A stretch of DNA of 64,000 nt from Streptomyces sp. MspMP-M5 (GCF_000373585.1 NZ_KB891904.1:1-64000); one strand, 5' to 3'; positions 1 to 10,557 are shown, counted from the stretch's first letter. Numbers and translations: made by a program. Notes: generated from the letters alone by a model not told the origin.

Positions 1-3000
1 GCGGACGTAGGAGGTGCCGGGGTGTTCGGGGTCCGGGTGGTAGAGGTTCTCCAGGTCCCAGCCGCGGTTGGTGGGGAAGTCGCCGATGGCGTCCCCGCCC
101 TCCGCCACTAGTTGCCACAAATCGTCGGGCGAGGTGATGCCGCCGGGATAGCGGCAGGCCATACCGACGATGACAATCGGCTCGTCCACGCCGGCGACCG
201 CCGCGGGGGCCGACGCCGTCCCGGCAGGGGCGCCCGCGATCTCGGCGGCCAGATGCCCGGCAAGGGCGACGGGCGTCGGATGATCGAAGACCAACGTGCT
301 GGACAGCCGCAGACCCGTGGACTTCCTGAGCCGGTTGCGCAGCTCGACGCCCGCCAGGGAGTCGAAGCCGAGGCTCTTGAAGGCGCGGTCGGGGACGACG
401 GCGTCGACGCCGGGGTGCCCCAGGACGTCAGCGACCGCGCCGCGCACGAACTCCAACACGGCCTCGGCCCGCTCGGACTCCGGCAGCCGTGCCATCCGCT
501 GAGCCCACCCGCCGCCGTCCCCTTCCGCGCCGCCGCCCTGCCCCGGCGCCGTACGCCGCACGGCACGCCGTGCGCCGGCCGCTGCCAGACCGCGCAGGAC
601 CACGGGCAGCGAGCCGTCGTCGGGGCGCATCCGCGACGGCGCCAGCGCCGCGGGGACCACAAGGGGGGCACCTACGGCCAGCGCCGCGTCGAACAGGGCA
701 GTACCCTGATCCTCCGTCAGCGGTGTGACGCCGATACGGTGCCACCGCGACAGGCCCGCCTCGTCGAGGCCACCCCCCATCCCGGTCGCCCCCTCCCACA
801 GCCCCCACGCCAGTGAGAGGGCGGGCAGCCCCTCGGCGTGGCGGTGCTCGGCCAGGGCGTCCAAGAAGGTGTTCGCGGCGGCATAGTTGGCCTGCCCCGC
901 CGTACCGGTAATGCCTGAGAGGGATGAGAAGAGGACGAACGCGGCGAGGCCGGTGTCGCGGGTCAGCTCGTGCAGATTCCACGCGGCATCCGCCTTGGGG
1001 CGCAGGACGGTATCCAGCTGCCGGGCGTCGAGGGATTCCACGGTGGCGTCGGCGAGCGTGCCGGCGGCGTGCAGCACCGCGGTGAGCGGATGCTCGACCG
1101 CAACGGCGTCGATCACCGCCGCCAAGGCGTCCCGGTCGGCGGCGTCACAGGCCACGATGGTGGCCTCGGCCCCCAAAGCTGCGAGATCCGCCCGGAGCCG
1201 GGCCGCACCCGGGGCCCGTTCGCCGCGCCGGCCCAGCAGCAGCAGATGGCGGACCGAGTGCCTGGCGGCCAGATGCCGGGCGAACAGGCTCCCCAGCGCG
1301 CCGGTACCACCAGTGATCAGGACGGTGCCCTCCGGGTCCAGCCGGGGGGCACGGACGGCCGGTCGGGGTGCGGCCCCGGACAGCCGGGGGACGTACAACG
1401 CTCCATCACGCACGGCAAGTTGGGGTTCGACGGCCGCCGCGGCAGCGGTAAGAGCTTCCTCGGCCGCCACGGCGCCGTCGCCGGCTTCGAGGTCGACGAG
1501 CAGCAGCCGGCCAGGGTGCTCGGCCTGCGCGGAGCGGACCAGGCCCCACAGCGCGGCGGCTGCCGGTGCGGCAACCCTGTCATCGGGCAGCGCCGCGACC
1601 GCACCACGAGTGACGAACATCAGCCGGACCGCGTCGAGCCGCTCGTCGGAGACAAAACGCTGCACCAGGCTCAGCGCACGGTGCGCCATGGCGTGTGCGG
1701 CGGCCGGCGGCTCGCCGTCCAGCGCCCAACGGTCGGCCCGTACGACGAGGACGTCAGCGCCGAGGCTGCCCCCCTCGCCCAGGTCTTCCCCGTCCGTCTC
1801 CACCAGATGTGTGCCACCGGCCTGGGCCGACGCGCTCACCGCGGACCACTCCAGTGCGAACAGCGCCCCGGGCCCGGAGACGCTCCCGGCGCTCGCCAAC
1901 GCGCCGCGTTCCACCGGGCGCAGAGCCAGCGATTCCACCGAGGCGACCAGCGCGCCGGTGGTGTCTGCGACCGTCAGCGCGACGGCACCGCCGCCTGCCG
2001 GGGAGATCCGTGCCCGCACGGCGGTGGCCCCGGACGCGTGCAGGACCGTTCCGGACCAGGCGAACGGGAGCTGGATCAGCCCCGGTTCGGTGTCCTGGCC
2101 GAGCCGGAGCACCAGCGGGTGCAGTACGGCGTCCAGCAGCGCCGGATGGATGCCGAAGCGTGCCGCATGCTCATGCTGCTCCTGGGGGAGCCCTACCTCT
2201 GCGTACAGGTCCTCGCCCTTGCGCCACAGCGCGGTCAGGCCCTGGAAGGCAGGCCCGTAGGCGTAACCGAGGTCCGCCAGCCGGTCGTAGGCGTCGCCCG
2301 CCCCCTCCGAGGCGTCCACCGGCACGGGGACGGCGCCCGGCGGCGGCCACTGGCCAAGGGCGCCGTCGTCCGTCTCCGGTGGCTGGGGGGACCGCTCGCC
2401 GAGCGTCCCCGATGCGTGCCGCGTCCACAGCGCCTGGCCGGCCGCGCCGTCGGGGCGCGTGTGGATGAGGAACGGACGACCGCCGGTGCCGTCCGGGGCG
2501 CCGACGGCCACCTGTACCCGTAGGGCGCCGCGCTCGGGGAGGAGCAACGGGGACTCCAGGGTGAGGTCCTCGACCCGCGCGGCCCCGACGCGGTCCCCGG
2601 CTGCCACGGCCAGTTCCAGGAAGGCGGTGGCGGGCACCAGGGCGGCTCCGCCCACGGTGTGGTCCGCCAGCCACGGGTGGGTGGCCCGGGAGAGCCGTCC
2701 GGTGAGCACCAGGCCGTCGCGGTCGGCCAGTTGGACGGCCGCGGACAGCATCGGGTGCCCGGCCGGGTCCAGGCCCAAGGGCTGCGGGTCGGCGCCGGGT
2801 TCGGAGGCCGGCCAGTACCGCTCGCGCTGGAAGGCGTAGGTGGGCAGCTCGATGCGGCGGCCGTCGGGGAAGAAGGACACCGCGTCCAGGTCCGCGCCGT
2901 TGACCTGGGCCGTGGCCACGGCGGTGACCACGGACCGCGGCTCCGGGCGGCCGGCGCGCAGCAGGGCGACGGCGGTGCTCTCCGGGCCGCCGACCTCCTG

Positions 3001-6000
3001 GGCCGGCCCCGTCAGGACGGCGTCCGGGCCGACCTCGACGAAGACGGTGGTGCCCCGCTCGCGCAGCGTACGCAGCGCGGCCAGGAACCGCACGGTCCGG
3101 CGGATCTGGTCCGTCCAGTAGTCGGCGGAGGTCAGCTCGGCGGTGGTGGCCAGGGCGCCGGTCACGGTGGAGACGATCGGGATACGCGGCTCGTGGTAGC
3201 TCACCGACGCGGCCACCTCGTGGAACTCGGCGAGAATGCCGTCCATGTGCGGCGAGTGGAAGGCGTGGCTCACCTTCAGGGCACGCGTCTTGCGGCCCTG
3301 CTCGCGCCAAAGGGCCTCGACGGCCTCGACGGCGTCCCGGTCACCGGAGACGACCACGGAATCGGGGCCGTTGACGGCGGCGATCACCACCCGGTCCTCC
3401 CGGCCGCCGAGCGAGGCGGCGACCTCGTCCTGCGTCGCCTGGATCGCGGTCATCGCCCCGCCTTCGGGAGCCGACTGCATCAGACGCCCGCGGGCGGCGA
3501 CGAGCCTTGCGGCGTCCCGCAGTTCCACAACCCCCGCGACGTGCGCGGCGGCCAGCTCCCCGACCGAGTGGCCCGCGAGCAGGCCGGGGACCAGCCCGTG
3601 CCGCTCCAGAAGCCGGAACAGCGCCACCTCGACGGCGAACAGGGCGGGCTGGGCATACTCGGTGCGGTGCAGTGCCGCTTCGGCCTCGGTGACCTCCCGC
3701 CCGAACACCACGTCCCGAAGCGGACGCGACAGATGCCGGTCCAGCTCGGCGCAGACCGCATCGAAGGACCGGGCGAAGACCGGGTGCGCCTCGTACAGTT
3801 CCCGCCCCATGCCGATGCGCTGTGCGCCCTGCCCGGTGAACAGGAAGGCGGTCAGCCCGCCCGCGGTGGCACTGCCCGCCACCGTGTGCGCGGCAGTAGC
3901 ACCGTGGGCGAGTGCGTCGAGCCCCGTGAGCAGGTCCTCCCGCGTGGCGCCGACGACGACGGCCCGGTGCTCGAAGGCCGCACGGGCCGCCAGCGAGCGG
4001 CCGATGTCCGGCCCGGTGAGTTCGGGGCGCGCGGTCACGTAGGAGTGCAGCCGGGCGGTCTGGGCCCGCAGCGCCTGCGGAGTGCGGGCGGAGACCAGCC
4101 ACGGGACGGGGGCCGCGGGCCGGTCGGCGGCCGGCTTCCCGGCCTGCTCGTCGCCGGACTCCTCGGCCTGTTCGATGATGACGTGTGCGTTGGTGCCGCT
4201 GATGCCGAAAGCGGAGACGGCGGCGCGGCGCGGATGGCCGGTCACCGGCCAGGCACGCTCCTGTGTGAGCAGTGCGAGGCCGCCTGAGTCCCAGTCCACG
4301 TGGGGGGACGGCTCGGTGGCATGCAGTGTCCTGGGCAGCAGTCCGTGCCGTATCGCCCCCACCATCTTGATCACGCCGCCCACCCCGGCCGCGGACTGGG
4401 CGTGGCCGATGTTGGACTTGAGGGAGCCGAGGTGGAGCGGCCGGTCCTTCGGGCGATCCCGTCCGTAGGTGGCCTGCAGTGCCTGTGCCTCGATCGGGTC
4501 GCCGAGCCGGGTGCCGGTGCCGTGGGCCTCGACGGCGTCCACGTCCCGGGCGTCCAGCCGGGCGTCGGCCAGCGCTTCGAGGATCACCCGCTGCTGGGCG
4601 GGGCCGCTGGGGGCGGTCAGGCCGTTGCTGGCACCGTCCTGGTTGACGGCCGTGCCGCGAATCACCGCGAGCACCCGGTGCCCGTTGCGTCGTGCGTCCG
4701 AGAGCCGTTCCAGGAGCAGCAGGCCCACACCCTCGGCCCAGCCGGTGCCGTCGGCCGAGGCCGCGAAGGACTTGCAGCGGCCATCGGGCGCCAGCCCGCG
4801 CTGCCGGGAGAACTCCACGAACATCCCCGGGCCGGACATCACGGTCGCCCCGCCCGCCAGCGCCAGTGTCGTCTCGCCCTGCCGCAGGGATCGCACCGCG
4901 AGGTGCAGCGCCACCAGCGAGGAGGAGCACGCGGTGTCGACGGTCACGGCGGGTCCCACCAGGCCCAGGTGGTAGGCGATGCGGCCGGACAGCACACTGG
5001 GGTGCCCGCCGGTCAGCACATGTCCCGCAAGGCCCTCGGGCGCCTGGTGCATCCGGGGCCCGTAGTCGAGCGCGGTCCCGCCCACGAAGACGCCCGCGCG
5101 GTTTCCGGCGAGCGCACGCGGGTCCAGCCCTGCGTGCTCCACCGCCTCCCACGCGGTTTCCAGGAGCAGCCGCTGTTGCGGGTCCATACTCAGCGCCTCG
5201 CGCGGGGAGATGTCGAAGAACGCGGCGTCGAACTCGCCCGCACCGTGCAGGAATCCGCCCCGTCTCACATAGCTCCTGCCGGCCTGCTCCGGGTCCGGGT
5301 CGTACAGCTCTTCGTCCCAGCCCCGGTCGGCCGGGAAGTCGGTGATGGCGTCCCGGCCATCGGCCACCAGCCGCCACAGCTCCTGCGGGGAGGCGACGTC
5401 CCCGGGATAACGGCAGGCCATACCGACGATGGCGATCGCCTCACCGGCGCGCTCGCGGCGCCGCAGCGGCCGCACCGGCGCCGCTGCCGCCTCCTCGACG
5501 TCGAGCAACGCGCCCTCCGCGTGGAGGAGCTCACCGGTCAGGTGCTCGGCCAGTGCCCGCGGCGTCGGGTGGTCGAAGAGCAAGGAGGAGGGCAGCGGCA
5601 GACCGGTCGCGGCCCGCAGCCGGTTGCGCAGCTCGACAGAGGTGAGTGAGTCGAAGCCCAGGTCCTTGAAGGCGCGCCGGTCCTCGACCTCGTCGGCCGC
5701 GTACTCCAGCACCGCCGCGATCTGCGCCCGCACCAACTCGGCCACCGCGCGCCGACGCTCGTGCCCGTCCGCGCTGGTCAACCGCGCCCGCAGCGCTGCC
5801 TCGTCCCCGGCGTCGGCCTGCGCACGGACGTCCTCGCCGACCCAGTAGCGACGGTGCCGGAAGGCGTAGGCGGGCAGCTCGGCGCGGCGGGCGCCGGTCC
5901 CCTCGAAGAGTCCCTGCCAGCTGACCGGGACACCATGGATCCAGGCATGGGCGAGCGAGGCGACGAAGCGGCGGGCTCCGCCCTCGCCGCGGCGCAGCGT

Positions 6001-8565
6001 GCCCTGGACGTGGGAGCCAAAAGCTCCGTGGGCCTCCACCGTCTGCTCGATGCCGACGGCCAAGACGGGGTGGGGCGAGACCTCGATGAACGTCGCGTCA
6101 CCGTCGCAGAGGAAGGCGGCGACCGTCTCCTCGAAGCGAACGGTTCGACGGAGGTTCTCGTACCAGTAGCCCCCGTCGAGTTCCGTCCCCTGCAGCGCGC
6201 CGGCGGTCACGGTCGAGTAGAAAGGCACCTGCGCGGGCTGCGGGGCGACCCCGTCCAAAGCCGTGGCCAGTTCGTCCCGCAGCTCTTCGACCTGCGCCGA
6301 GTGGGAGGCGTAGTCGACCGGTATCCGGCGGGCCCGCAGATGCCTCTCGTCGCACAGGGCGAGCAGTTCCCCCACCGCCTGCTCCTCGCCCGCGACGACC
6401 ACGGAGGCGGGGCCGTTGACGGTGGCCAGGGCGAGGCGGTCGCCCCACGGGGCGATGAGTTCGTCCGCCTGCCGGGGAGTTTGGCCGAGGGAGACCATGC
6501 CGCCGCGTCCGGCCAGGGCCAGGAGCGTCTGCGAGCGGCGGGCGACGATGCGGGCCGCGTCGCGCAGGGTCAGCACGCCCGCCACATGCGCGGCGGCGAT
6601 CTCGCCCTGGGAGGCGCCGATGACCGCGTCGGGCGTGACGCCGTGCGCCTGCCAGAGACGGGCCAGAGCGACCATGACGGCGAAGAGCGCAGGCTGGACG
6701 ACATCGACACGCTCCAGGGCGGGCGCGCCCGGTGCACCCCGGAGCACGTCCTCCAGCCCACAACCGTCCCAGTCGGTGAACTCTGCCAGCGCCTGGGCAC
6801 ATTGACGCATGTGGCGGGCGAAGAGCGGACTGGAGTCCCACAGCTCTACGGCCATTCCGGCCCACTGAGAGCCCTGGCCGGGGAAGACGAACACCACACG
6901 CTTCCCGGCCTGCCCCCCCTCGCCACCGCCGCCGGACTCGACGAGGTTCGGGTCGGCTTCGCCGGAGGCCAGCGCGTGCAGCCCGGCGATCAACTCCGCA
7001 CGCTCACCGCCCACCACCACCGCACGGTCCTCGAAGGCCGTACGAGCCGTGGCCAGCGTCCAGCCGACGTCCTGCGGCCGCAGCGCGGGCCTGGCCTCGA
7101 CGTACGCGGCCAGCCGCGCGGCCTGCGCCCGCAGCGCGGCGGTGCCCCGGCCGGACACGGTCCACGGCACCAGCGACGCCAGCCCCCTCTCACCGCCGTG
7201 CTCTTCGGACTCCGCATCCGCCGGTGTCACCGGCTCGGGCGCCTGCTCCACCACCACATGGCAGTTGGTGCCGCCCATGCCGAACGAACTCACCCCGCTC
7301 AGCAGCGGCCGGTCCGTACGCGGCCACGGTGAGCGCTCACACACCACCGAAAGCCCCAACTCCTCCAGCGGAGCGGCCGGATGGGGCGATGCGAAGTTGA
7401 GACTGGCCGGGATCTCCCGGTGCCAGAGACTGAGCAGCGTCTTGATCAGGCCGGCCAGCCCCGCCGCGCTCTCCAGATGGCCGATGTTGGTCTTGGCCGA
7501 ACCGACCAGCAGCCGGTCGCCGGGAGCCCGTCCGGAACCCAGCGCCGCACCCAGCGCCCTGGCCTCGATCGGGTCGCCCACCGGCGTACCGCTGCCGTGC
7601 AGTTCCACGTACTGCACGGCAGCCGGGTCCACACCGGCCTGCGCGTACGCCCGGCGCAGCACCCGCTCCTGGGCGGCCGCGCTGGGCACGGTCAGCCCTG
7701 TGGTGGCACCGTCGTTGTTGACGGCGCTGCCGCGGATCACCCCGTAGATCCGGTCGCCGTCCGCGCGGGCCAGCTCAAGAGGCTTCAGGACAAGGACTCC
7801 GGCCCCCTCGCCGCGGACGAACCCGTTGGCGCGGGAGTCGAAGGCATAGGTGCACCCGTCGGGGGACAGGCCACCGAACCGCTCCTCGGTCAGTGCGGCC
7901 TCGCCGAGGATGTTGAGATTCACGCCGGCCGCGAGCGCCGTGGTGGACTCGCCCGTACGCAGCGACTCGCAGGCCAGGTGGACGGCGACGAGCGAGGAGG
8001 ACTGGGCCGCGTCCACGGTCAGACTCGGACCGTTCAGCCCCAGGACGTACGAGACGCGGTTGGCGATGACACCGCGGTTGACACCGGTCATCGTGTGCTG
8101 GGTGACGGCGTCGGCACCGTACTGATGGACGAGCGAGGCGTAGTCGTCACGCAGCGATCCGACGAACACCGCCGTGCGGCTGCCACGCAGCGTGGCCGGA
8201 ACGATCCCGGCATCCTCCAGCGCGGCCCAGGACAGCTCCAGCACGATCCGCTGCTGCGGGTCCATGGCGACCGCCTCGCGGGGCGAGATGCCGAAGAACG
8301 CGGCGTCGAACCCGCCGACGTCATCGAGGAATCCGCCGCGCAGCAGGCCGGGTGCCGCAGCCGAATCCGCCGTCAGAGCGTCCAGTTCCGACCGCCGGCC
8401 CTCCGGTACATCGGTGATCGCGCTGCGGCCCTCGCGCAACAGGTCCCAGAACGCCGCGAGAGTCGGCGCCTGGGGCAGACGGCACGCCATACCGACCACG
8501 GCGATCGGCGCACCGCGCCCGTCCGCCTCCTGATTCGCGTCAACAACACCGTGCTCGCTCGTCAT
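1..8565 (-). CDS. Modular type I PKS with KSQ loading module (3' end outside window)
   Basis: Minus-strand PKS starting at ATG 8565 and running off the left edge; 2855 codons are visible. Domains in order: a KS-like domain from about residue 18 with Gln188 where the nucleophilic Cys should be (DAAQSSS), an AT with Ser652 in GASQGE and a YASH motif, and an ACP with Ser973. Module 1 has KS (Cys1213, DTACSSS), AT (Ser1667, GHSVGE, HAFH motif), DH (HTVGGAALVP at His1969; Asp2145 in HPALLDA), KR (GGTGALG near 2415, Tyr2561) and ACP (Ser2736). A further KS begins near residue 2790. KSQ domains decarboxylate the loaded extender, so a methylmalonyl-type AT implies a propionyl starter. Module 1 should add malonate and leave a double bond; the LxD residues of its KR (HAAGTLAD) suggest B type. 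No ER lies between DH and KR. The loading AT has Ala in place of His in GHSxGE. Confidence 0.95.
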   Translation of the reverse strand, partial: MTSEHGVVDANQEADGRGAPIAVVGMACRLPQAPTLAAFWDLLREGRSAITDVPEGRRSELDALTADSAAAPGLLRGGFLDDVGGFDAAFFGISPREAVAMDPQQRIVLELSWAALEDAGIVPATLRGSRTAVFVGSLRDDYASLVHQYGADAVTQHTMTGVNRGVIANRVSYVLGLNGPSLTVDAAQSSSLVAVHLACESLRTGESTTALAAGVNLNILGEAALTEERFGGLSPDGCTYAFDSRANGFVRGEGAGVLVLKPLELARADGDRIYGVIRGSAVNNDGATTGLTVPSAAAQERVLRRAYAQAGVDPAAVQYVELHGSGTPVGDPIEARALGAALGSGRAPGDRLLVGSAKTNIGHLESAAGLAGLIKTLLSLWHREIPASLNFASPHPAAPLEELGLSVVCERSPWPRTDRPLLSGVSSFGMGGTNCHVVVEQAPEPVTPADAESEEHGGERGLASLVPWTVSGRGTAALRAQAARLAAYVEARPALRPQDVGWTLATARTAFEDRAVVVGGERAELIAGLHALASGEADPNLVESGGGGEGGQAGKRVVFVFPGQGSQWAGMAVELWDSSPLFARHMRQCAQALAEFTDWDGCGLEDVLRGAPGAPALERVDVVQPALFAVMVALARLWQAHGVTPDAVIGASQGEIAAAHVAGVLTLRDAARIVARRSQTLLALAGRGGMVSLGQTPRQADELIAPWGDRLALATVNGPASVVVAGEEQAVGELLALCDERHLRARRIPVDYASHSAQVEELRDELATALDGVAPQPAQVPFYSTVTAGALQGTELDGGYWYENLRRTVRFEETVAAFLCDGDATFIEVSPHPVLAVGIEQTVEAHGAFGSHVQGTLRRGEGGARRFVASLAHAWIHGVPVSWQGLFEGTGARRAELPAYAFRHRRYWVGEDVRAQADAGDEAALRARLTSADGHERRRAVAELVRAQIAAVLEYAADEVEDRRAFKDLGFDSLTSVELRNRLRAATGLPLPSSLLFDHPTPRALAEHLTGELLHAEGALLDVEEAAAAPVRPLRRRERAGEAIAIVGMACRYPGDVASPQELWRLVADGRDAITDFPADRGWDEELYDPDPEQAGRSYVRRGGFLHGAGEFDAAFFDISPREALSMDPQQRLLLETAWEAVEHAGLDPRALAGNRAGVFVGGTALDYGPRMHQAPEGLAGHVLTGGHPSVLSGRIAYHLGLVGPAVTVDTACSSSLVALHLAVRSLRQGETTLALAGGATVMSGPGMFVEFSRQRGLAPDGRCKSFAASADGTGWAEGVGLLLLERLSDARRNGHRVLAVIRGTAVNQDGASNGLTAPSGPAQQRVILEALADARLDARDVDAVEAHGTGTRLGDPIEAQALQATYGRDRPKDRPLHLGSLKSNIGHAQSAAGVGGVIKMVGAIRHGLLPRTLHATEPSPHVDWDSGGLALLTQERAWPVTGHPRRAAVSAFGISGTNAHVIIEQAEESGDEQAGKPAADRPAAPVPWLVSARTPQALRAQTARLHSYVTARPELTGPDIGRSLAARAAFEHRAVVVGATREDLLTGLDALAHGATAAHTVAGSATAGGLTAFLFTGQGAQRIGMGRELYEAHPVFARSFDAVCAELDRHLSRPLRDVVFGREVTEAEAALHRTEYAQPALFAVEVALFRLLERHGLVPGLLAGHSVGELAAAHVAGVVELRDAARLVAARGRLMQSAPEGGAMTAIQATQDEVAASLGGREDRVVIAAVNGPDSVVVSGDRDAVEAVEALWREQGRKTRALKVSHAFHSPHMDGILAEFHEVAASVSYHEPRIPIVSTVTGALATTAELTSADYWTDQIRRTVRFLAALRTLRERGTTVFVEVGPDAVLTGPAQEVGGPESTAVALLRAGRPEPRSVVTAVATAQVNGADLDAVSFFPDGRRIELPTYAFQRERYWPASEPGADPQPLGLDPAGHPMLSAAVQLADRDGLVLTGRLSRATHPWLADHTVGGAALVPATAFLELAVAAGDRVGAARVEDLTLESPLLLPERGALRVQVAVGAPDGTGGRPFLIHTRPDGAAGQALWTRHASGTLGERSPQPPETDDGALGQWPPPGAVPVPVDASEGAGDAYDRLADLGYAYGPAFQGLTALWRKGEDLYAEVGLPQEQHEHAARFGIHPALLDAVLHPLVLRLGQDTEPGLIQLPFAWSGTVLHASGATAVRARISPAGGGAVALTVADTTGALVASVESLALRPVERGALASAGSVSGPGALFALEWSAVSASAQAGGTHLVETDGEDLGEGGSLGADVLVVRADRWALDGEPPAAAHAMAHRALSLVQRFVSDERLDAVRLMFVTRGAVAALPDDRVAAPAAAALWGLVRSAQAEHPGRLLLVDLEAGDGAVAAEEALTAAAAAVEPQLAVRDGALYVPRLSGAAPRPAVRAPRLDPEGTVLITGGTGALGSLFARHLAARHSVRHLLLLGRRGERAPGAARLRADLAALGAEATIVACDAADRDALAAVIDAVAVEHPLTAVLHAAGTLADATVESLDARQLDTVLRPKADAAWNLHELTRDTGLAAFVLFSSLSGITGTAGQANYAAANTFLDALAEHRHAEGLPALSLAWGLWEGATGMGGGLDEAGLSRWHRIGVTPLTEDQGTALFDAALAVGAPLVVPAALAPSRMRPDDGSLPVVLRGLAAAGARRAVRRTAPGQGGGAEGDGGGWAQRMARLPESERAEAVLEFVRGAVADVLGHPGVDAVVPDRAFKSLGFDSLAGVELRNRLRKSTGLRLSSTLVFDHPTPVALAGHLAAEIAGAPAGTASAPAAVAGVDEPIVIVGMACRYPGGITSPDDLWQLVAEGGDAIGDFPTNRGWDLENLYHPDPEHPGTSYVR

Positions 8566-8919
8566 CGCGCTCGGAATCCCTTCCCTGGGTGAGTCCCCTG
8601 GGCGCACATCCGTTGCGCCGCGGAACGCCGAAGGCGTCCCGGGCCGACGGCGCGGCCTGCCCGGACTGGAAAGACGTTGTGCTGCCGAAGGCACCTGGGT
8701 CCGCCGCTCGCAAACGCCGTACTCACATGTAAGCCGCACTTTAAGCGACCTGTGCCACGCCCTTCTCAGCCGCCGTCCACAAAGCGGTAATTGGCTTTCC
8801 CGAGCCATGATGAGTGCGCCGTTACCCGGGGGTTGATACCAGGTGTGGCGGCACCGGTTACCCTCGCACCGCGTTTTCCGCGTGATTTCCGCACTGCACA
8901 GAATCGGAGCAGATACGTC
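8566..8919. promoter_or_regulatory. Divergent intergenic region between PKS and NTF2-like gene
   Basis: No convincing gene in these 354 bases. The loading-module PKS starts to the left on the minus strand and the NTF2-like gene to the right, so the region must hold two opposed promoters. A less G+C-rich stretch lies at about 8720-8800. I could not identify -10/-35 boxes or SARP heptamer repeats with confidence. Confidence 0.5.
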
Positions 8920-9303
8920 ATGGCCACATTCGAGCCGACCCGCGATATCGACAAGCACGCCGAGCTGTACGCGCAGGTCCTCAACTCCGGCGACGCCGAA
9001 GCCCTCAACGCGCTGTACACCGACGACGCGATCGCCGTATGGGAGCCGGGGCAGCCGCTCACCGGCGCGGCGCGCAAGGCGGCACTGGCGGAGTTCCTCA
9101 CCATGAACCCCGTGATGACGGCCAAGACCCGCGAGTCGTACATCACCGGCGACACCGCGCTGCTGTTCGTCGACTGGACCATGGAGATCGACACCCCCGA
9201 CGGCCGCCGGTCCGACTCCGGCGTGGGCGTCGACGTCGTACGGCGCGGCGCGGACGGCAGATGGCGGCACGCCGTCGACAGCCCCTACAGCGGCACCAAG
9301 TAA
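8920..9303 (+). CDS. SnoaL/NTF2-like small protein
   Basis: Protein of 127 residues starting at ATG 8920, with GGAG about 11 bases upstream; an upstream in-frame start at 8791 is less likely because it would run through the promoter region. The pattern (N-terminal helix DKHAELYAQVLNSGD, then ALYTDDAIAVWEPG, then a C-terminal strand ending in a tryptophan-bearing RWRHAVDSPYS) is that of the NTF2-like/SnoaL superfamily, single cone-shaped alpha+beta barrels. Members act as small cyclases, isomerases or dehydratases, or only as binding domains. It is followed 74 bases later by the flavin monooxygenase gene, so both probably share a transcript. Its substrate cannot be read from the sequence. Confidence 0.75.
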   Translation: MATFEPTRDIDKHAELYAQVLNSGDAEALNALYTDDAIAVWEPGQPLTGAARKAALAEFLTMNPVMTAKTRESYITGDTALLFVDWTMEIDTPDGRRSDSGVGVDVVRRGADGRWRHAVDSPYSGTK

Positions 9304-9377
9304 CGGCCGGCCACCTCCATTACTGCGCGGTCACGCAGAAATCGGACACCCGGAAACAACTCGATCGAGGAGACGTT

Positions 9378-10556
9378 ATGACTGCCATCGGCACCGAGGC
9401 TGCGGCAATCCTGGAGGCGGTGGAGGGCATCCTCCCCGGCTTGCGGGAGAATTCCCTGGAGGCGGAGGAACGCCGCTGGATTCCGGACGAGAACATCGCC
9501 CTGCTGGAGAAGACGGGTATTTTCCGGATGGGGGTGCCGCGGCGTTTCGGCGGCCTCGACCTGCCGCTCGCCGAGCAGATCAAGATCCTGACCGAGCTGC
9601 CGCGCGGCTGCGGATCCACGGGCTGGGTCGCCATGGTCTGGGCCGCCTGCACCTGGCTGGCCACGCTGTACCCGGAGCAGGCCCAGCAGGAGGTCTTCGC
9701 CGACAGCCCGGCGCGGATATCCGGCGGATTCACCCCCTCCGGCAGCGTCGTCCCCGCCGACGGCGGCTTCGTCCTCAACGGCACCTGGCGCTTCAACACC
9801 GGCTGCCGCGGCGCGCACTGGGACATTCTGGCAGCCCTCCAGGAGCACCCCGACGGCCAGGTCGAGCAGGTCTTCGCACTGGTGCCGATGGCGGACCTGA
9901 CCGTCGCCGACGACTGGGACGTCACCTCAGGCAGCGGCACCGGCAGCTGCAGCGTGTCCGCGAAGGACGTCTTCGTCCCCGCGCACCGGGTGGCCTCCGG
10001 CATGGAGGCCACGACGGGCGGTTCCCCCGAGCGATCCGCCGACATGACGCCGGGACGCAACTACTACCTCACCGGATTCGTCAACTCCTGTGCCATCGCC
10101 ACCTACATCGGTATCGCCAAGGCCGTGCTGGAACTGTTCACCGCCACCGCACAGCGCCGCGGGATCTCGTACACGAGCTGGACCGAGCAGCACAAGCACC
10201 CGCTGACCCAGATCAAGGTCGCCACCGCCGCCAACCAGATCGCCGCCGCCGAAGCACTCTCCGACAGCTATATCGCGTTGATGCAGGAGCGGGCGGACGC
10301 AGGAGAGCTACCGACGGTGGAGGAAATGGCCGCCTTCCACGGCAAGTCCGGCTACGCGCTGCAGCTCGTACGGGACGCCGTGACCGAACTGCACTCCATC
10401 AGCGGCGCCTCGGTCATCGCGCGCAAGGACCCCTTCCAGCGCCACTTCCGCGACATGATGGGCTTCTCCTTGCACGGCATGATGGCCCCGCACGTCAACC
10501 TCGAACTGCACGGCAGGGTTCTGCTCGGCCTCGACCCGGGCACCGACGTGCTCTGA
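9378..10556 (+). CDS. Flavin-dependent monooxygenase of acyl-CoA dehydrogenase fold
   Basis: Protein of 392 residues with an AGGAGA ribosome site just before ATG 9378. It has the three-part acyl-CoA dehydrogenase layout: an N-terminal helical part (GVPRRFGGLDLPLAEQ), a central beta domain (GFVLNGTWRFNTGC, VTSGSGTGSCSV) and a C-terminal four-helix part (FHGKSGYALQLVRDAV, FQRHFRDMMGFSLH). The C-terminal region matches group D two-component flavin monooxygenases (HpaB/HsaA relatives and amino-sugar N-oxygenases) better than true acyl-CoA dehydrogenases. Such enzymes need reduced flavin from a separate reductase; none is evident next to it. It may hydroxylate a carbon or nitrogen of the product. 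A strong hairpin follows two bases after the stop, and the aminotransferase converges on it from the right. Confidence 0.8.
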   Translation: MTAIGTEAAAILEAVEGILPGLRENSLEAEERRWIPDENIALLEKTGIFRMGVPRRFGGLDLPLAEQIKILTELPRGCGSTGWVAMVWAACTWLATLYPEQAQQEVFADSPARISGGFTPSGSVVPADGGFVLNGTWRFNTGCRGAHWDILAALQEHPDGQVEQVFALVPMADLTVADDWDVTSGSGTGSCSVSAKDVFVPAHRVASGMEATTGGSPERSADMTPGRNYYLTGFVNSCAIATYIGIAKAVLELFTATAQRRGISYTSWTEQHKHPLTQIKVATAANQIAAAEALSDSYIALMQERADAGELPTVEEMAAFHGKSGYALQLVRDAVTELHSISGASVIARKDPFQRHFRDMMGFSLHGMMAPHVNLELHGRVLLGLDPGTDVL

Positions 10557-10557
10557 T

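Noticed and set aside
3341..5377. Minus-strand frame of 678 codons within the left PKS
   Set aside because: It is an Arg/Pro-rich frame offset from the true PKS frame, which continues without a stop through this stretch with KS and AT motifs.
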